From: CBDFGK01 sp965247075
Lineage (GTDB): Bacteria; Pseudomonadota; Gammaproteobacteria; Pseudomonadales; Halieaceae
Direction: 5' to 3'
Length of the DNA: 64,000 bases
NCBI GenBank assembly: GCA_965247075.1
Contig: CBDFGK010000002.1
Coordinates: forward strand, 1-64,000
Part shown: one piece after another, positions 1 through 8,778 of the stretch
Numbering within the stretch: position 1 is the stretch's first letter
How the letters are laid out: each line of letters opens with the position of its first letter
Program-made: the position numbers and the translations under genes
Notes under the pieces: generated by a model
Told to the model about the DNA's origin: nothing
Database searches by the model: none
The model's input: only the letters and a program-made list of their open reading frames with translations

Positions 1-30
1 ATAGCGAGCGTTATTGACAAGGAAAACAGT

Positions 31-1749
31 ATGACGACAGCAAATTGGGACCACAGTGTAGATGTGCTGGTGATCGGGTCCGGTAATGGTGGCCTCAGCA
101 CCGCCCTGTGTTGCTATGAAATGGATGTCGAAGACGTGCTCGTCATCGACAAGTCCGGGCTTTTCGGGGGTACCAGCTCGATCTCAGGTGGCGGGGTGTG
201 GATTCCCAATAATCGCTACGCACGTGCAGCCACTGATATGGATAGCCCTGCAGCGGCCAAATCCTACCTGATGGGCTGCCTGCCATTGGATAAAGTGCCC
301 GAGGCGATGATCGACACCTATCTGGACGCCGGGCCGAAGATGATCGACTTCCTGCACGAGCGAACCCGGGTCAGGTACGTGAACCTGGAGCATTATCCCG
401 ATTATTACCAGAAGTGTGAGGGCGCCATGCCTGGTCACCGCTCCATGGAGCCGGAAACCATTAACGCCGATGCCCTGGGCAAGGAATACAAGCTGCTGCG
501 CCGCACCCATCACATGATGCATTTATTTGGCCGCATTGGATTTACACAAGTCGAAGCAGCGTTGCTGATGTCGCAGATGCCGGGCTGGATAAAACTGGCG
601 TTTTCCCTGGTCGCCAAATACTTGCTCGATATTCCCTGGCGTCTGTTTGGTGACAGGTACGCCCGTCGTTTGGCCACCGGTTGCGCCGGCGTGGCAAGGC
701 TGCGCCTGTCTATGCAGGATCGCAATATGCCGCTGTGGCTGAATACCACCATGCAGTCGCTGATTACCGAGCAGGGCAGGGTAGTCGGAGCGGTGATTGA
801 ACGCGATGGCAAGGCAATGCGGGTGGAAGCGCGCCAGGCTGTGGTGCTGGCCGCCGGCGGTTTTGAGCACAACCAGGACATGCGCGAACAATACCTGCCC
901 AAACCGACTAACCACCTGTGGAGCGGTGGCAGCACAGACAATACCGGCGATGCCATACGCGAGGGCATACGGCTGGGCGCGAAACTTGCGCAAATGGACG
1001 GCGCCTGGTGGTGTAATACCATAATGGCACCGGGTGAGCCGGCACCGCGTATGAGTATTATCGAGAAATCTTACCCGGGGTCTATAGTAGTTAACCCGGC
1101 CGGTGAGCGTTTTGCCAACGAGTCGCAAAACTATATGGCCTATCAACTGGATACATTCAAGCAACACAGCGAGGACAATCCCTGTGTGCCGTCCTGGCAA
1201 ATTTTTGACGCCCATTTCCGCGCTACCTACATGGTCGGCCCCCTCTATAACAGTAAGTTTCGTCCGGACTGGGTATTGCCTGCCAGCTATGAAAAGGAAG
1301 GATTTTTTGCCAGGGCAGACAGTATTACTGAGCTGGCGGCGAAAATAGACGTGGATGCGGCGGGCCTGGAAAAAACCATTGAAAGGTTCAATGGCTTCGC
1401 AGCCACGGGTAAAGACCTGGATCTGCAGCGCGGTGATTCCCTGTACGATCGCTACTACGGCGATCCCCGGGTAGAGCCCAATCCTGTATTGGGGCCGATC
1501 AGGCAGGGCCCGTTTTACGCGATGAAAGTCGACCCCGGCGATTTTGGCACCCAGGGCGGTATGGTTACTACTGTGAATGCGCAAGTTGTACATGAAGAGG
1601 GGGGTACCATCCCCGGTCTCTACGCGATTGGCAATTGCAGTGCGGCGGTGCTGCCCACCTATCCCGGCCCCGGCTCAACGCTGGGACCGGCGATGACCTT
1701 CGGCTACCAGGCCGCCAGGCATATTAGCGGCTGGTCGAACACCATCTGA
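31..1749 (+). CDS. FAD-dependent 3-ketosteroid delta1-dehydrogenase-like oxidoreductase
   Basis: A 572-residue flavoprotein of the FAD-binding 2 / fumarate-reductase-like family. The dinucleotide-binding glycine motif GSGNGGLSTAL lies at about residues 17-27, followed by GGTSSISGGG. The C-terminal FAD loop IGNCSAAVLPTYPGPGST and TLGPAMTFGYQAARH are typical of 3-ketosteroid-delta1-dehydrogenase-like enzymes, which introduce a ring-A double bond into 3-oxosteroids. The exact substrate cannot be read from sequence. The ATG follows an AAGGA-type ribosome binding site. The 3' end overlaps the convergent transporter gene by 75 bases. The P450 and acyl-CoA synthetase 60 kb away would fit steroid or terpenoid catabolism, but they are not linked to it here. 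Confidence 0.85.
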   Translation: MTTANWDHSVDVLVIGSGNGGLSTALCCYEMDVEDVLVIDKSGLFGGTSSISGGGVWIPNNRYARAATDMDSPAAAKSYLMGCLPLDKVPEAMIDTYLDAGPKMIDFLHERTRVRYVNLEHYPDYYQKCEGAMPGHRSMEPETINADALGKEYKLLRRTHHMMHLFGRIGFTQVEAALLMSQMPGWIKLAFSLVAKYLLDIPWRLFGDRYARRLATGCAGVARLRLSMQDRNMPLWLNTTMQSLITEQGRVVGAVIERDGKAMRVEARQAVVLAAGGFEHNQDMREQYLPKPTNHLWSGGSTDNTGDAIREGIRLGAKLAQMDGAWWCNTIMAPGEPAPRMSIIEKSYPGSIVVNPAGERFANESQNYMAYQLDTFKQHSEDNPCVPSWQIFDAHFRATYMVGPLYNSKFRPDWVLPASYEKEGFFARADSITELAAKIDVDAAGLEKTIERFNGFAATGKDLDLQRGDSLYDRYYGDPRVEPNPVLGPIRQGPFYAMKVDPGDFGTQGGMVTTVNAQVVHEEGGTIPGLYAIGNCSAAVLPTYPGPGSTLGPAMTFGYQAARHISGWSNTI

Positions 1750-3012
1750 TTGCCTGTCAAATGATCGGCCCAGGTAAACGCCGACTACCGCCCACAGGGC
1801 GGCGATTAATGCGCCCACCCCGGCCACGGCCGCCAGCCCCAGTCCCAGCCCCTGAGTGAGTCCGGTAAAGGCCCAGGCATTGAGCACATCGCCACCGCGG
1901 TAGACGACTATGTCGATCACGGGTTTGGCTTTGAAGCGTGTCTCCCGGCTCACTGCGGTGAACAGCATTTCGCGGCCGGGGCGGGTAATCGCGTAGTTGC
2001 CGGCCCGGCGGATGATCTGCAAGCCCACCACCACGGCCACGGAGGGCGCCGCAGCCACCACCAGCATGCCACCGGCAATCAACACGGGAACCGAGGCGAG
2101 GGTAACAGCGAGGCCGAAACGGGTGGCCAGCCTACCGGTGACAAACAACGCGATAATCAGGGTCAGGCTGTTCACCGCCAAATCCATGCCGGCCCAAATC
2201 TGCGAGCGGGTTGCCCGGTCGTATTCGACCAGCAGGTTCTTCAGTTCAAAATAAACAAAAGACCCTATCGAGGTGTACAACAGGATGAACACACCAATGG
2301 ACAACAGGTAGGGACTGTTGAGGAATTCGCTGAACCCCGACAGTGGGTTGCCGCCGATATATTCCAGATCGCCGCTACCCACCTGTAGATTCTGGTTGTG
2401 CAGGTCTGTGGCCTTGAGATTTTGCAAAATGCCGATAATCGGAATTGTCACCAGTAACAGCAGGGTGGCCACCAATATCAGGTTATCGGTGCCGATGCTA
2501 CCGGCGAAAAAAGTGGGGATTGACGGTCCTGCCAACGCGCCGGTACTGGCACCCGCGCCAATAAAGCCAAATAGCCGCAGCGCCTGTGTCTTGCTGAACA
2601 GATCTGACATAAAGCTCCAGAACACCGACACGTGGAACAGGCTGAATACACTGATCCATACATAAAAAGACTTGTCGAGCAGCACGCGATCGGCCAGCAC
2701 TTGCGTGGCCAGGTAAAAAGCCAGGAAGGACAGTGCGAAAAACGCGTATACGGATGCCACCAGATTGCGAAATTTGACGCTGGTGACGGCGCCGCCATAG
2801 AACGAGACGGCAATGGCAGATACAAAGAAGTTAATGGTCCACAGCCAGCTTACCTCGGCATCCGTCCAGTCCGATGCCATGGCGTCGCGCACCGGGCGGA
2901 GGATGTAGTAGGCGGCCATCAGTACAAATACAAAACCGAACGACACCAGGCTGGCGCGCACCTCGTTGGGCTCCATCTTGACCGCTTTGCGCAATAAATT
3001 ATGCAACTGCAT
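1675..3012 (-). CDS. MFS-like / NTP-NDP-exchange-type membrane transporter
   Basis: A polytopic inner-membrane protein of about 445 residues with roughly 12 hydrophobic segments. Conserved blocks include YYILRPVRDAM near the N-terminus, FSKTQALRLFGFIGAGAS, and RPGREMLFTAVSRETRFKAK plus VVYRGGD in the second half. These are typical of bacterial proteins annotated as MFS transporters or distant relatives of nucleotide exchangers; the substrate is unknown. I prefer the ATG at 3012 because family members have only about a dozen residues before the EPNEVRA block; an upstream in-frame start exists at 3078. The start overlaps the end of the maleylacetoacetate isomerase gene by 14 bases, so the two are probably co-transcribed. 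The last 25 residues are encoded antisense to the dehydrogenase gene. Confidence 0.75.
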   Translation of the reverse strand: MQLHNLLRKAVKMEPNEVRASLVSFGFVFVLMAAYYILRPVRDAMASDWTDAEVSWLWTINFFVSAIAVSFYGGAVTSVKFRNLVASVYAFFALSFLAFYLATQVLADRVLLDKSFYVWISVFSLFHVSVFWSFMSDLFSKTQALRLFGFIGAGASTGALAGPSIPTFFAGSIGTDNLILVATLLLLVTIPIIGILQNLKATDLHNQNLQVGSGDLEYIGGNPLSGFSEFLNSPYLLSIGVFILLYTSIGSFVYFELKNLLVEYDRATRSQIWAGMDLAVNSLTLIIALFVTGRLATRFGLAVTLASVPVLIAGGMLVVAAAPSVAVVVGLQIIRRAGNYAITRPGREMLFTAVSRETRFKAKPVIDIVVYRGGDVLNAWAFTGLTQGLGLGLAAVAGVGALIAALWAVVGVYLGRSFDRQSDGVRPAANMPGGLVAEGHRRSQR

Positions 3013-3634
3013 CGGGTTGCTGCTCTGGCTGGGCATCAATAAAGGTCTGCAATTTATTGCAGGCCTGCCATACGGCATACACTTTGGGCTGCCGCTCCGC
3101 CAACTCGTATTTAAAGCGCAAGGCGTTGTAAGCCATGGGCACCAGAAAAATATCTGCCATGGTCACGTTGGCACCGGCGCAGTATGGGCCGGGCCAGATT
3201 TCAGTTTCCAGGCTGGCAAAGCCGCGCTGCAGCCAGGTGTGCATCCAGCTAATTTTCTGCGCCCCGTCGGCTCCAAACTGGGTTTCGAGATGTTTGAGCA
3301 CGCCCATATTGTTGAGCGGGTGTATTTCACAGGCCACGGTGTTGGCCATTGCCAGTACCTGTGCACGCTCAAAATTGTCGCTGGGCAACAGGGCAGGTTG
3401 CGGGTACTCGGCTTCCAGCCACTGAATGATGGCGGCCGATTGATTGAGAGTGCGCCTGTCATCCAGTGTCAGGGCGGGCACCAGTCCGGCCGCGTTGACG
3501 GCCAGGTAGTCAGCACTCCGGTGGGCCTTATCCAGCAGGTTGACCGGACAGTACTGGTAATCCAGCCCTTTTATATTGAGGGCGATGCGAACTCGGTAGG
3601 CGGCGGAAGACCGCCAGTAGCTATATAGTTTCAT
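2999..3634 (-). CDS. maiA: Maleylacetoacetate isomerase (zeta-class glutathione S-transferase)
   Basis: A 211-residue protein, normal length for the family. The N-terminal thioredoxin-like domain has the zeta-class signature SSAAYRVRIALNIKG at about residues 9-23, including the catalytic Ser. The C-terminal helical domain contains GANVTMADIFLVPM. The family isomerises maleylacetoacetate to fumarylacetoacetate with glutathione in tyrosine and homogentisate breakdown, in the cytoplasm. The usual partner fumarylacetoacetase is not adjacent; upstream only a fragment of an RND pump gene remains, and downstream the transporter gene overlaps by 14 bases. Confidence 0.9.
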   Translation of the reverse strand: MKLYSYWRSSAAYRVRIALNIKGLDYQYCPVNLLDKAHRSADYLAVNAAGLVPALTLDDRRTLNQSAAIIQWLEAEYPQPALLPSDNFERAQVLAMANTVACEIHPLNNMGVLKHLETQFGADGAQKISWMHTWLQRGFASLETEIWPGPYCAGANVTMADIFLVPMAYNALRFKYELAERQPKVYAVWQACNKLQTFIDAQPEQQPDAVA

Positions 3635-3651
3635 TGCATTATTTTGCCAAA

Positions 3652-3798
3652 GATAGCGGGGTGGTAGTGATGTGCGGGGTGGCTACCGCCAGCCTGATCA
3701 CCCTGTTCGCCGTGCCCGTGGCTTACAACCTGCCGGCCCGCAATACCCGCTCACCGGGTGCCGTTGCACAGGAGTTAGCGCGTCAGCTCAAGGGCTGA
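3652..3798 (+). pseudogene. 3' remnant of an RND efflux pump permease gene
   Basis: An open frame with no plausible start reads ...SGVVVMCGVATASLITLF, then AVPVAYNLPARNTRSPG, and ends in QELARQLKG at a TGA at 3796-3798. This is the last transmembrane helix and tail of an AcrB/MexB-type RND (HAE1) permease (GVxxATLLTLFVVPVxY). Everything upstream is gone: the maleylacetoacetate isomerase gene starts, on the other strand, 18 bases away. The last 24 bases overlap the end of fdsD. I infer that a deletion removed the pump and fused its tail to the maiA neighbourhood. Confidence 0.75.
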
Positions 3799-3990
3799 TT
3801 GCAGTAGTGGAGACAGGCTTGCCGGCTTGTCGTCGGCGTAGGCGCGCAGTGCCGCTTTCATGCGCGGATCCCAGAAGCGAGTGAGATGATCGGCCACCCT
3901 GGCGGCCACCACATTCTGGTCTTCGGTGTAATTCATATTGGCGGTAATTTGCTCCGCCATTTTCAGCAATTTTTCTGCTTCGACCGTCAT
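3775..3990 (-). CDS. fdsD: Formate dehydrogenase delta subunit
   Basis: A 71-residue protein with the hallmarks of FdsD: an N-terminal helix (EKLLKMAEQITANM), a central AARVADHLTRFWDPRMK block and a C-terminal region rich in Leu and Ala. FdsD is a small accessory subunit of soluble NAD+-dependent molybdenum formate dehydrogenases, thought to help assembly. Its start overlaps the fdsA stop by four bases, implying translational coupling. It is the last gene of the operon. The fdsC (FdhD-type) gene that usually sits between fdsA and fdsD is absent here. Confidence 0.88.
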   Translation of the reverse strand: MTVEAEKLLKMAEQITANMNYTEDQNVVAARVADHLTRFWDPRMKAALRAYADDKPASLSPLLQSALELTR

Positions 3991-6833
3991 GGCTGTGGCA
4001 ACAACTCCTGTTGTTCCTTATCGATCTGCCGGAAACTCTCCTGCCATTCGCCGGGCTGGGTGACCGGGTAGGCCTGTACGGCAGTTACCTTGTACTCGGG
4101 GCAATTGGTGGCCCAGTCAGAGTTGTCGGTGGTGACAACGTTGGCGCCGGATTCAGGATGGTGAAAGGTGGTATACACAACGCCTGCCTGTACCCGCTCG
4201 CTAATCCGGGCGCGCAACACGGTTTCGCCGGCGCGACTCTTGATACCCACCCAGTGGCCATCCTCGATGCCGCGCGTGACCGCATCGCTGGGATGAATCT
4301 CGATGCGATCTTCGTCGTGAAAGTCCATATTGTCGGTGCGACGGGTTTGCGCGCCGACATTGTACTGGGACAGTATGCGGCCCGTGGTCAGCAGCAGGGG
4401 ATAGCGAGCAGTGCTGCGTTCATCGGAGGCAACAAAGGGGGTGGGTGCAAAGAAGCCCTTGCCGCGCACAAATTCACCCTCGTGCATAAAGGGCGTGCCG
4501 TCGGGATGTTCTTCATTGCAGGGCCATTGTATAGAGCCCAGCTCATCCAGCTTCCGGTAACTGACGCCGTGAAAGGTGGGCGTCAGCCTGGCGATCTCGT
4601 CCATGATCTCGCTGCTGTGCCGGTAGTGCATCTGGTAGCCCATGGCTCTGGACAAGCCGGCGGTGACTTCCCACTCACCCATGCCACTCATGGGCTCCAT
4701 GACTTTGCGCACCCGCGAGATGCGCCGTTCGGCATTGGTGAAGGTGCCATCTTTTTCCAGGAAGGAACTACCGGGCAGAAACACGTGGGCAAACTTGGCG
4801 GTCTCGTTGAGGAACAGGTCCTGTACGATCACACATTCCATGGCGGCCAGGGCCGCCTGTACATGATGGGTGTCGGGGTCGCTCTGGGCCACGTCTTCAC
4901 CCTGTATATACAAGCCTTTGAAATCACCACTGACCGCGGCATCGAACATATTGGGAATGCGGTAACCCGGTTCCGGGTCCAACTCGATCTGCCACTCCTG
5001 TTCAAACAGGGCGCGGGTGGCGGCATCGGAGAGATGTCGATAGCCGGGCAGTTCGTGCGGGAAACTGCCCATGTCACAACTGCCCTGAACATTGTTCTGG
5101 CCTCGCAGCGGGTTCACGCCGACCCCCTCGCGACCGAGGTTGCCGGTGGCCATGGCCAGGTTGGCAATGCCCATCACCATGGTCGAGCCCTGGCTGTGTT
5201 CGGTGACACCCAGGCCGTAATAAATCGCGCCGTTGGGAGCGGCGGCATAGCGGCGCGCCGCCGCACGGACATCGGCCGCGGCAACACCGGTAACCGATTC
5301 CATCGCCTCCGGGGAGTTGCGTTGCTCGCAGACGAACCTGCACCAGATTTGGTAGGCCTCATCTTCACAGCGTTGGGCGATAAACTCCTGATCCTGCAGT
5401 TGTTCGGCAATGATGGTATGTGCCAGGGCGTTGATCAACGCCACATTGGTGCCGGGTTTTAACTGCAGGTGATGGTCTGCCCTGACATGGGGCGAATTCA
5501 CCAGGTCGATGGCGCGCGGATCAACCACAATAAGTCCGGCCCCCTGGCGCAGGCGACGCTTCATCTGCGAGGCAAAGACCGGGTGCGCATCGGTTGGGTT
5601 GGCGCCGATCACCATGATGACATCGCTCTGCATAACCGAATCAAAGCTCTGGGTGCCGGCCGACTCGCCCAGGGTGGTTTTCAGACCATAGCCGGTGGGG
5701 GAGTGGCAGACCCGGGCACAGGTATCGACATTGTTATTGCCCATCGCCGCGCGGATAAATTTCTGCGCCACGTAAACTTCTTCGTTGGTACAGCGCGAAG
5801 ATGTGATGCCGCCAATGGACTTGCGACCGTATTGGGACTGGACGGCTTTGAGCCGGGTTGCCGCATGGGTGAACGCTTCGTCCCAGGACACTTCCTGCCA
5901 GGCATCGTGAATGGAATCGCGAATCATGGGTGTGGTGATGCGATCTGGATGAGTGGCATAGCCAGACGCAAAACGACCTTTGACACAGGCGTGGCCGTGG
6001 TTGGCGTGGCCATCCCGGTGGGGCACCATCCGTACGAGTTTGTCGCCTTGCATCTCGGCGCGCAATGAACAGCCCACGCCGCAGTAGGCACAAGTGGTAA
6101 TAACGGCTTTCTCCGGTTGCCCCATCTCAATAACGGTTTTCTCCATCAAGGTGGCGGTGGGGCAGGCTTTGACACAGGCGCCACAGGAAACACACTCGGA
6201 ATCGCTGAAATTATCGGCCGGGCCGGCGACGATGTGTGAGTCGAAGCCGCGACCCTCCACGGTCAGGGCAAAGGTCCCCTGTTGCTCATCGCAGGCACGC
6301 ACACAGCGCGAGCAGACAATGCACTTGCTGGGGTCAAAGCTAAAATAGGACGCACTGTTGTCCACCGCTGCGGCCAGGTGATTGTCGCCTTCGTAGCCGT
6401 AGCGCACTTCACGCAGTCCAACCAGACCCGCCATATCCTGCAGTTCGCAGTTGCCATTGGCAGAGCAGGTCAGGCAGTCCAAGGGGTGGTCGGATATATA
6501 CAATTCCATTATGTTGCGGCGCAACTCGGCCAGACGTGCCGATTGGGTACGCACCTGCATACCCGCTGCTACCAGGGTGGTACAGGAGGCGGGGTGGCCC
6601 GGCCTGCCCTCGATGTCCACCAGGCACAGGCGACAGGAACCGAAGGCCTGCAGGTCCTCCGTGGCGCACAGTTTGGGGATGTCGGTGCCGGCCAGCGCCG
6701 CCGCCCGCATCACTGAGGTGCCCTCGGGCACACTGATTGCTGTGCCATCGATGCTTAGCGTCAGCATGGCAGCGGCGGGGGATGCCGGTGTGCCATGGTC
6801 AAGCTCGGCTCCGACGCGGTAATAATTTTCCAT
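3987..6833 (-). CDS. fdsA: NAD-dependent formate dehydrogenase, molybdenum catalytic alpha subunit
   Basis: The catalytic subunit (about 948 residues), oxidising formate to CO2 at a bis-MGD molybdenum site in a soluble FdsABG complex. Domains in order: a 2Fe-2S ferredoxin domain (Cys near 56, 67, 70, 84); the His-ligated cluster motif (DHPLDCLTCSANGNC, about 115-130); two 4Fe-4S motifs (CIVCSRCVRAC about 171; CVSCGACVKAC about 214); the MGD-domain cluster CAYCGVGCSL (about 248); and the active site RVCHSPTG. This last has Cys, not selenocysteine, near 376 followed by the conserved His. The C-terminal part is the molydopterin dinucleotide-binding domain. The ATG at 6833 overlaps the fdsB stop as TGATG and has a GAGGAGG ribosome binding site; a GTG three bases upstream is possible. 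Confidence 0.93.
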   Translation of the reverse strand: MENYYRVGAELDHGTPASPAAAMLTLSIDGTAISVPEGTSVMRAAALAGTDIPKLCATEDLQAFGSCRLCLVDIEGRPGHPASCTTLVAAGMQVRTQSARLAELRRNIMELYISDHPLDCLTCSANGNCELQDMAGLVGLREVRYGYEGDNHLAAAVDNSASYFSFDPSKCIVCSRCVRACDEQQGTFALTVEGRGFDSHIVAGPADNFSDSECVSCGACVKACPTATLMEKTVIEMGQPEKAVITTCAYCGVGCSLRAEMQGDKLVRMVPHRDGHANHGHACVKGRFASGYATHPDRITTPMIRDSIHDAWQEVSWDEAFTHAATRLKAVQSQYGRKSIGGITSSRCTNEEVYVAQKFIRAAMGNNNVDTCARVCHSPTGYGLKTTLGESAGTQSFDSVMQSDVIMVIGANPTDAHPVFASQMKRRLRQGAGLIVVDPRAIDLVNSPHVRADHHLQLKPGTNVALINALAHTIIAEQLQDQEFIAQRCEDEAYQIWCRFVCEQRNSPEAMESVTGVAAADVRAAARRYAAAPNGAIYYGLGVTEHSQGSTMVMGIANLAMATGNLGREGVGVNPLRGQNNVQGSCDMGSFPHELPGYRHLSDAATRALFEQEWQIELDPEPGYRIPNMFDAAVSGDFKGLYIQGEDVAQSDPDTHHVQAALAAMECVIVQDLFLNETAKFAHVFLPGSSFLEKDGTFTNAERRISRVRKVMEPMSGMGEWEVTAGLSRAMGYQMHYRHSSEIMDEIARLTPTFHGVSYRKLDELGSIQWPCNEEHPDGTPFMHEGEFVRGKGFFAPTPFVASDERSTARYPLLLTTGRILSQYNVGAQTRRTDNMDFHDEDRIEIHPSDAVTRGIEDGHWVGIKSRAGETVLRARISERVQAGVVYTTFHHPESGANVVTTDNSDWATNCPEYKVTAVQAYPVTQPGEWQESFRQIDKEQQELLPQP

Positions 6834-8326
6834 CACAGTTCCTCCTCAAAATCCTGCATGATGCTCAGCACCGGCAATGGCGCCATGCCCCCCAATGCAC
6901 ACAGGGAGCCATCGATCATGGTCTGGCACAGGTCTTTCAGCAAAATACGGTTGTCATCGGCGTGGTCACCACCGCGTATGCGATCGATGACTTCCACCGC
7001 GCGCACTGATCCGATACGGCAGGGTGTGCACTTGCCGCAGGATTCCAGTGCGCAGAATTCCATGGCGAAACGCGCCATGTCACCCAGGTCAGTGCGGTCA
7101 TCAAATACCACCAGGCCACCGTGGCCGATCATAGCATCGATTTGCTTGAACGCCTCGTAGTCCAATGGCGTGTCAAATTTCTGCGGATGAATATAAGCAC
7201 CCAGCGGGCCACCGGCCTGCACGGCCTTGATGGGACGCCCGCTGGCGCTGCCGCCCCCGAAGTCTTCCAACACGTCTCGCAGGCTGATGCCGAAGGGAAC
7301 TTCGATCAAGCCGCCACGTTTGATATTGCCGGCCAACTGGATGGTCAGGGTGCCGCTGGAACGACCGACACCAAAGTTTTGGTAGTGCTCGGCACCCTGG
7401 GCGAGAATGATCGGTACTGTGGCCAGGCTGATAACATTGTTGACCACGGTGGGTTGGCCAAATAGACCTTCAATGGCCGGCAGTGGTGGTCGGTAGCGCA
7501 CCAGGCCACGCTTGCCCTCCAGGCTTTCCAGCAGGGAGGTCTCCTCGCCGCAGATATAAGCGCCGGCGGCCTTGCGCACTTGTAACTGAAAGTCGCCCAG
7601 GTGGCCGGCGTCACTGGCCATGGTTATTGCCTGTTGCAGAGTTGCTATGGCCTGGGGGTATTCGGCCCGGCAGTAGATGAACCCGCTGTCGGCGCCGACC
7701 GCCAGGCCGGCGATCAGCATGCCTTCTATCAACACGAAGGGATCACTTTCCATGATCATACGATCGACAAAAGTACCCGAGTCGCCTTCATCGGCATTGC
7801 AGACGATGTACTTCTGGCCCTTGGCTGCACCGGCATCCAGCACGGTTTGCCATTTGATGCCGGTGGGAAATGCCGCACCGCCGCGGCCACGCAGACCGGA
7901 TTCCTTTACGACATCCACGACTTGTTGGGCGGTCAGTTCACGCGCTTTCCGTAAACCCTCAAAACCACCCAGTGCCTGGTAGTCAGCCAGCGACAGAGGA
8001 TCGGTAATACCTACCCGCGCCGTGGTCAGGCGCAACTGGGGTTTGAGATAGGCCAGTTCTTCTACCAGGCCCAGGCAGTCCGGGTGGTTACTGTCTGGCA
8101 GGCCCTGCTCGAACAGGGCCGCCGCATCCTTCGCCGAGAGCGGTCCAAAGCCGATGCGGCCGGCGTCGGTTTCAATTTCCACCAATGGCTCCAGCCAGTA
8201 CAGACCGCGCGAACCGGTGCGAACAAGCTCTACATCAAGCCCAGCGGCGGTAATCGCAGTGGCAACATCATCGGCGCCCAGTGAGCGGGCGCTCGAGTCG
8301 GCAGGCACGTAGACGCGGCAAGTCAT
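6833..8326 (-). CDS. fdsB: NAD-dependent formate dehydrogenase beta subunit (NuoF-like)
   Basis: A 497-residue diaphorase subunit. The first 100 or so residues form a thioredoxin-like ferredoxin domain; the rest is NuoF-like. The FMN/NADH-binding motif GLRGRGGAAFPTG is at about residues 145-157, with NADEGDSGTF and AYICGEETSLLESLEG after it. The C-terminal 4Fe-4S site is ESCGKCTPCRIGS plus a distal Cys. The subunit passes electrons from the formate site to NAD+. The start codon overlaps the fdsG stop by four bases, and its stop overlaps the fdsA start. Confidence 0.93.
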   Translation of the reverse strand: MTCRVYVPADSSARSLGADDVATAITAAGLDVELVRTGSRGLYWLEPLVEIETDAGRIGFGPLSAKDAAALFEQGLPDSNHPDCLGLVEELAYLKPQLRLTTARVGITDPLSLADYQALGGFEGLRKARELTAQQVVDVVKESGLRGRGGAAFPTGIKWQTVLDAGAAKGQKYIVCNADEGDSGTFVDRMIMESDPFVLIEGMLIAGLAVGADSGFIYCRAEYPQAIATLQQAITMASDAGHLGDFQLQVRKAAGAYICGEETSLLESLEGKRGLVRYRPPLPAIEGLFGQPTVVNNVISLATVPIILAQGAEHYQNFGVGRSSGTLTIQLAGNIKRGGLIEVPFGISLRDVLEDFGGGSASGRPIKAVQAGGPLGAYIHPQKFDTPLDYEAFKQIDAMIGHGGLVVFDDRTDLGDMARFAMEFCALESCGKCTPCRIGSVRAVEVIDRIRGGDHADDNRILLKDLCQTMIDGSLCALGGMAPLPVLSIMQDFEEEL

Positions 8327-8766
8327 GATTCGATCAGCTCGTCAAAGCGAGTGGCATCCACCCGACTGTACAGTTTGTCGTCGATCATCACGCTGGGTGA
8401 ACAGGTGCAATTGCCCAGGCAGTAAACCGGCTCCAGGCTGACCTCACCATCGGTGGTGGTCTGGTGGTAGTCAATACCCAGCTTTTGTCGCGCATGGTTT
8501 TCCAGCGCCACACCGCCCATGGCCTTGCAGGACTCAGCGCGACAGATGTAAACCACCTTCTTGCCCGGCGGGGTGGTGCGTATCAGGTGATAAAAGGATA
8601 TGACGCCGTGCACTTCTGCCCGCGATAAATTAAGGGCGCCGGCAATGTCGGGTACGGCTGCCGCAGTGACATATCCGAACTCGTCCTGCACTGCGTGCAG
8701 GATTGGCAGCAGGGCGCCTGGCTCGGCTGCCAGTGAGTCAGCGATCTGCCTGATTTTCTCTATCAT
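8323..8766 (-). CDS. fdsG: NAD-dependent formate dehydrogenase gamma subunit (NuoE-like)
   Basis: A 147-residue NuoE/HoxE-type subunit carrying one 2Fe-2S cluster. The ligand Cys residues lie in the CRAESC segment and in CLGNCTCSP near the C-terminus; the helical N-terminus with ILHAVQDEFGYV is typical. It works with FdsB as the NADH-side module. It starts 12 bases after the end of the isocitrate-dehydrogenase-like gene, so the two are very likely on one transcript. Confidence 0.9.
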   Translation of the reverse strand: MIEKIRQIADSLAAEPGALLPILHAVQDEFGYVTAAAVPDIAGALNLSRAEVHGVISFYHLIRTTPPGKKVVYICRAESCKAMGGVALENHARQKLGIDYHQTTTDGEVSLEPVYCLGNCTCSPSVMIDDKLYSRVDATRFDELIES

Positions 8767-8778
8767 TTACCAGCGGCC

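Noticed and set aside
3672..3884. A 70-codon plus-strand frame beside fdsD
   Set aside because: It is out of frame with the RND tail, has no homology and shadows fdsD.
4011..6068. Long plus-strand frames (483 and 199 codons) within fdsA
   Set aside because: They are antisense shadows of fdsA, which has complete cofactor motifs.
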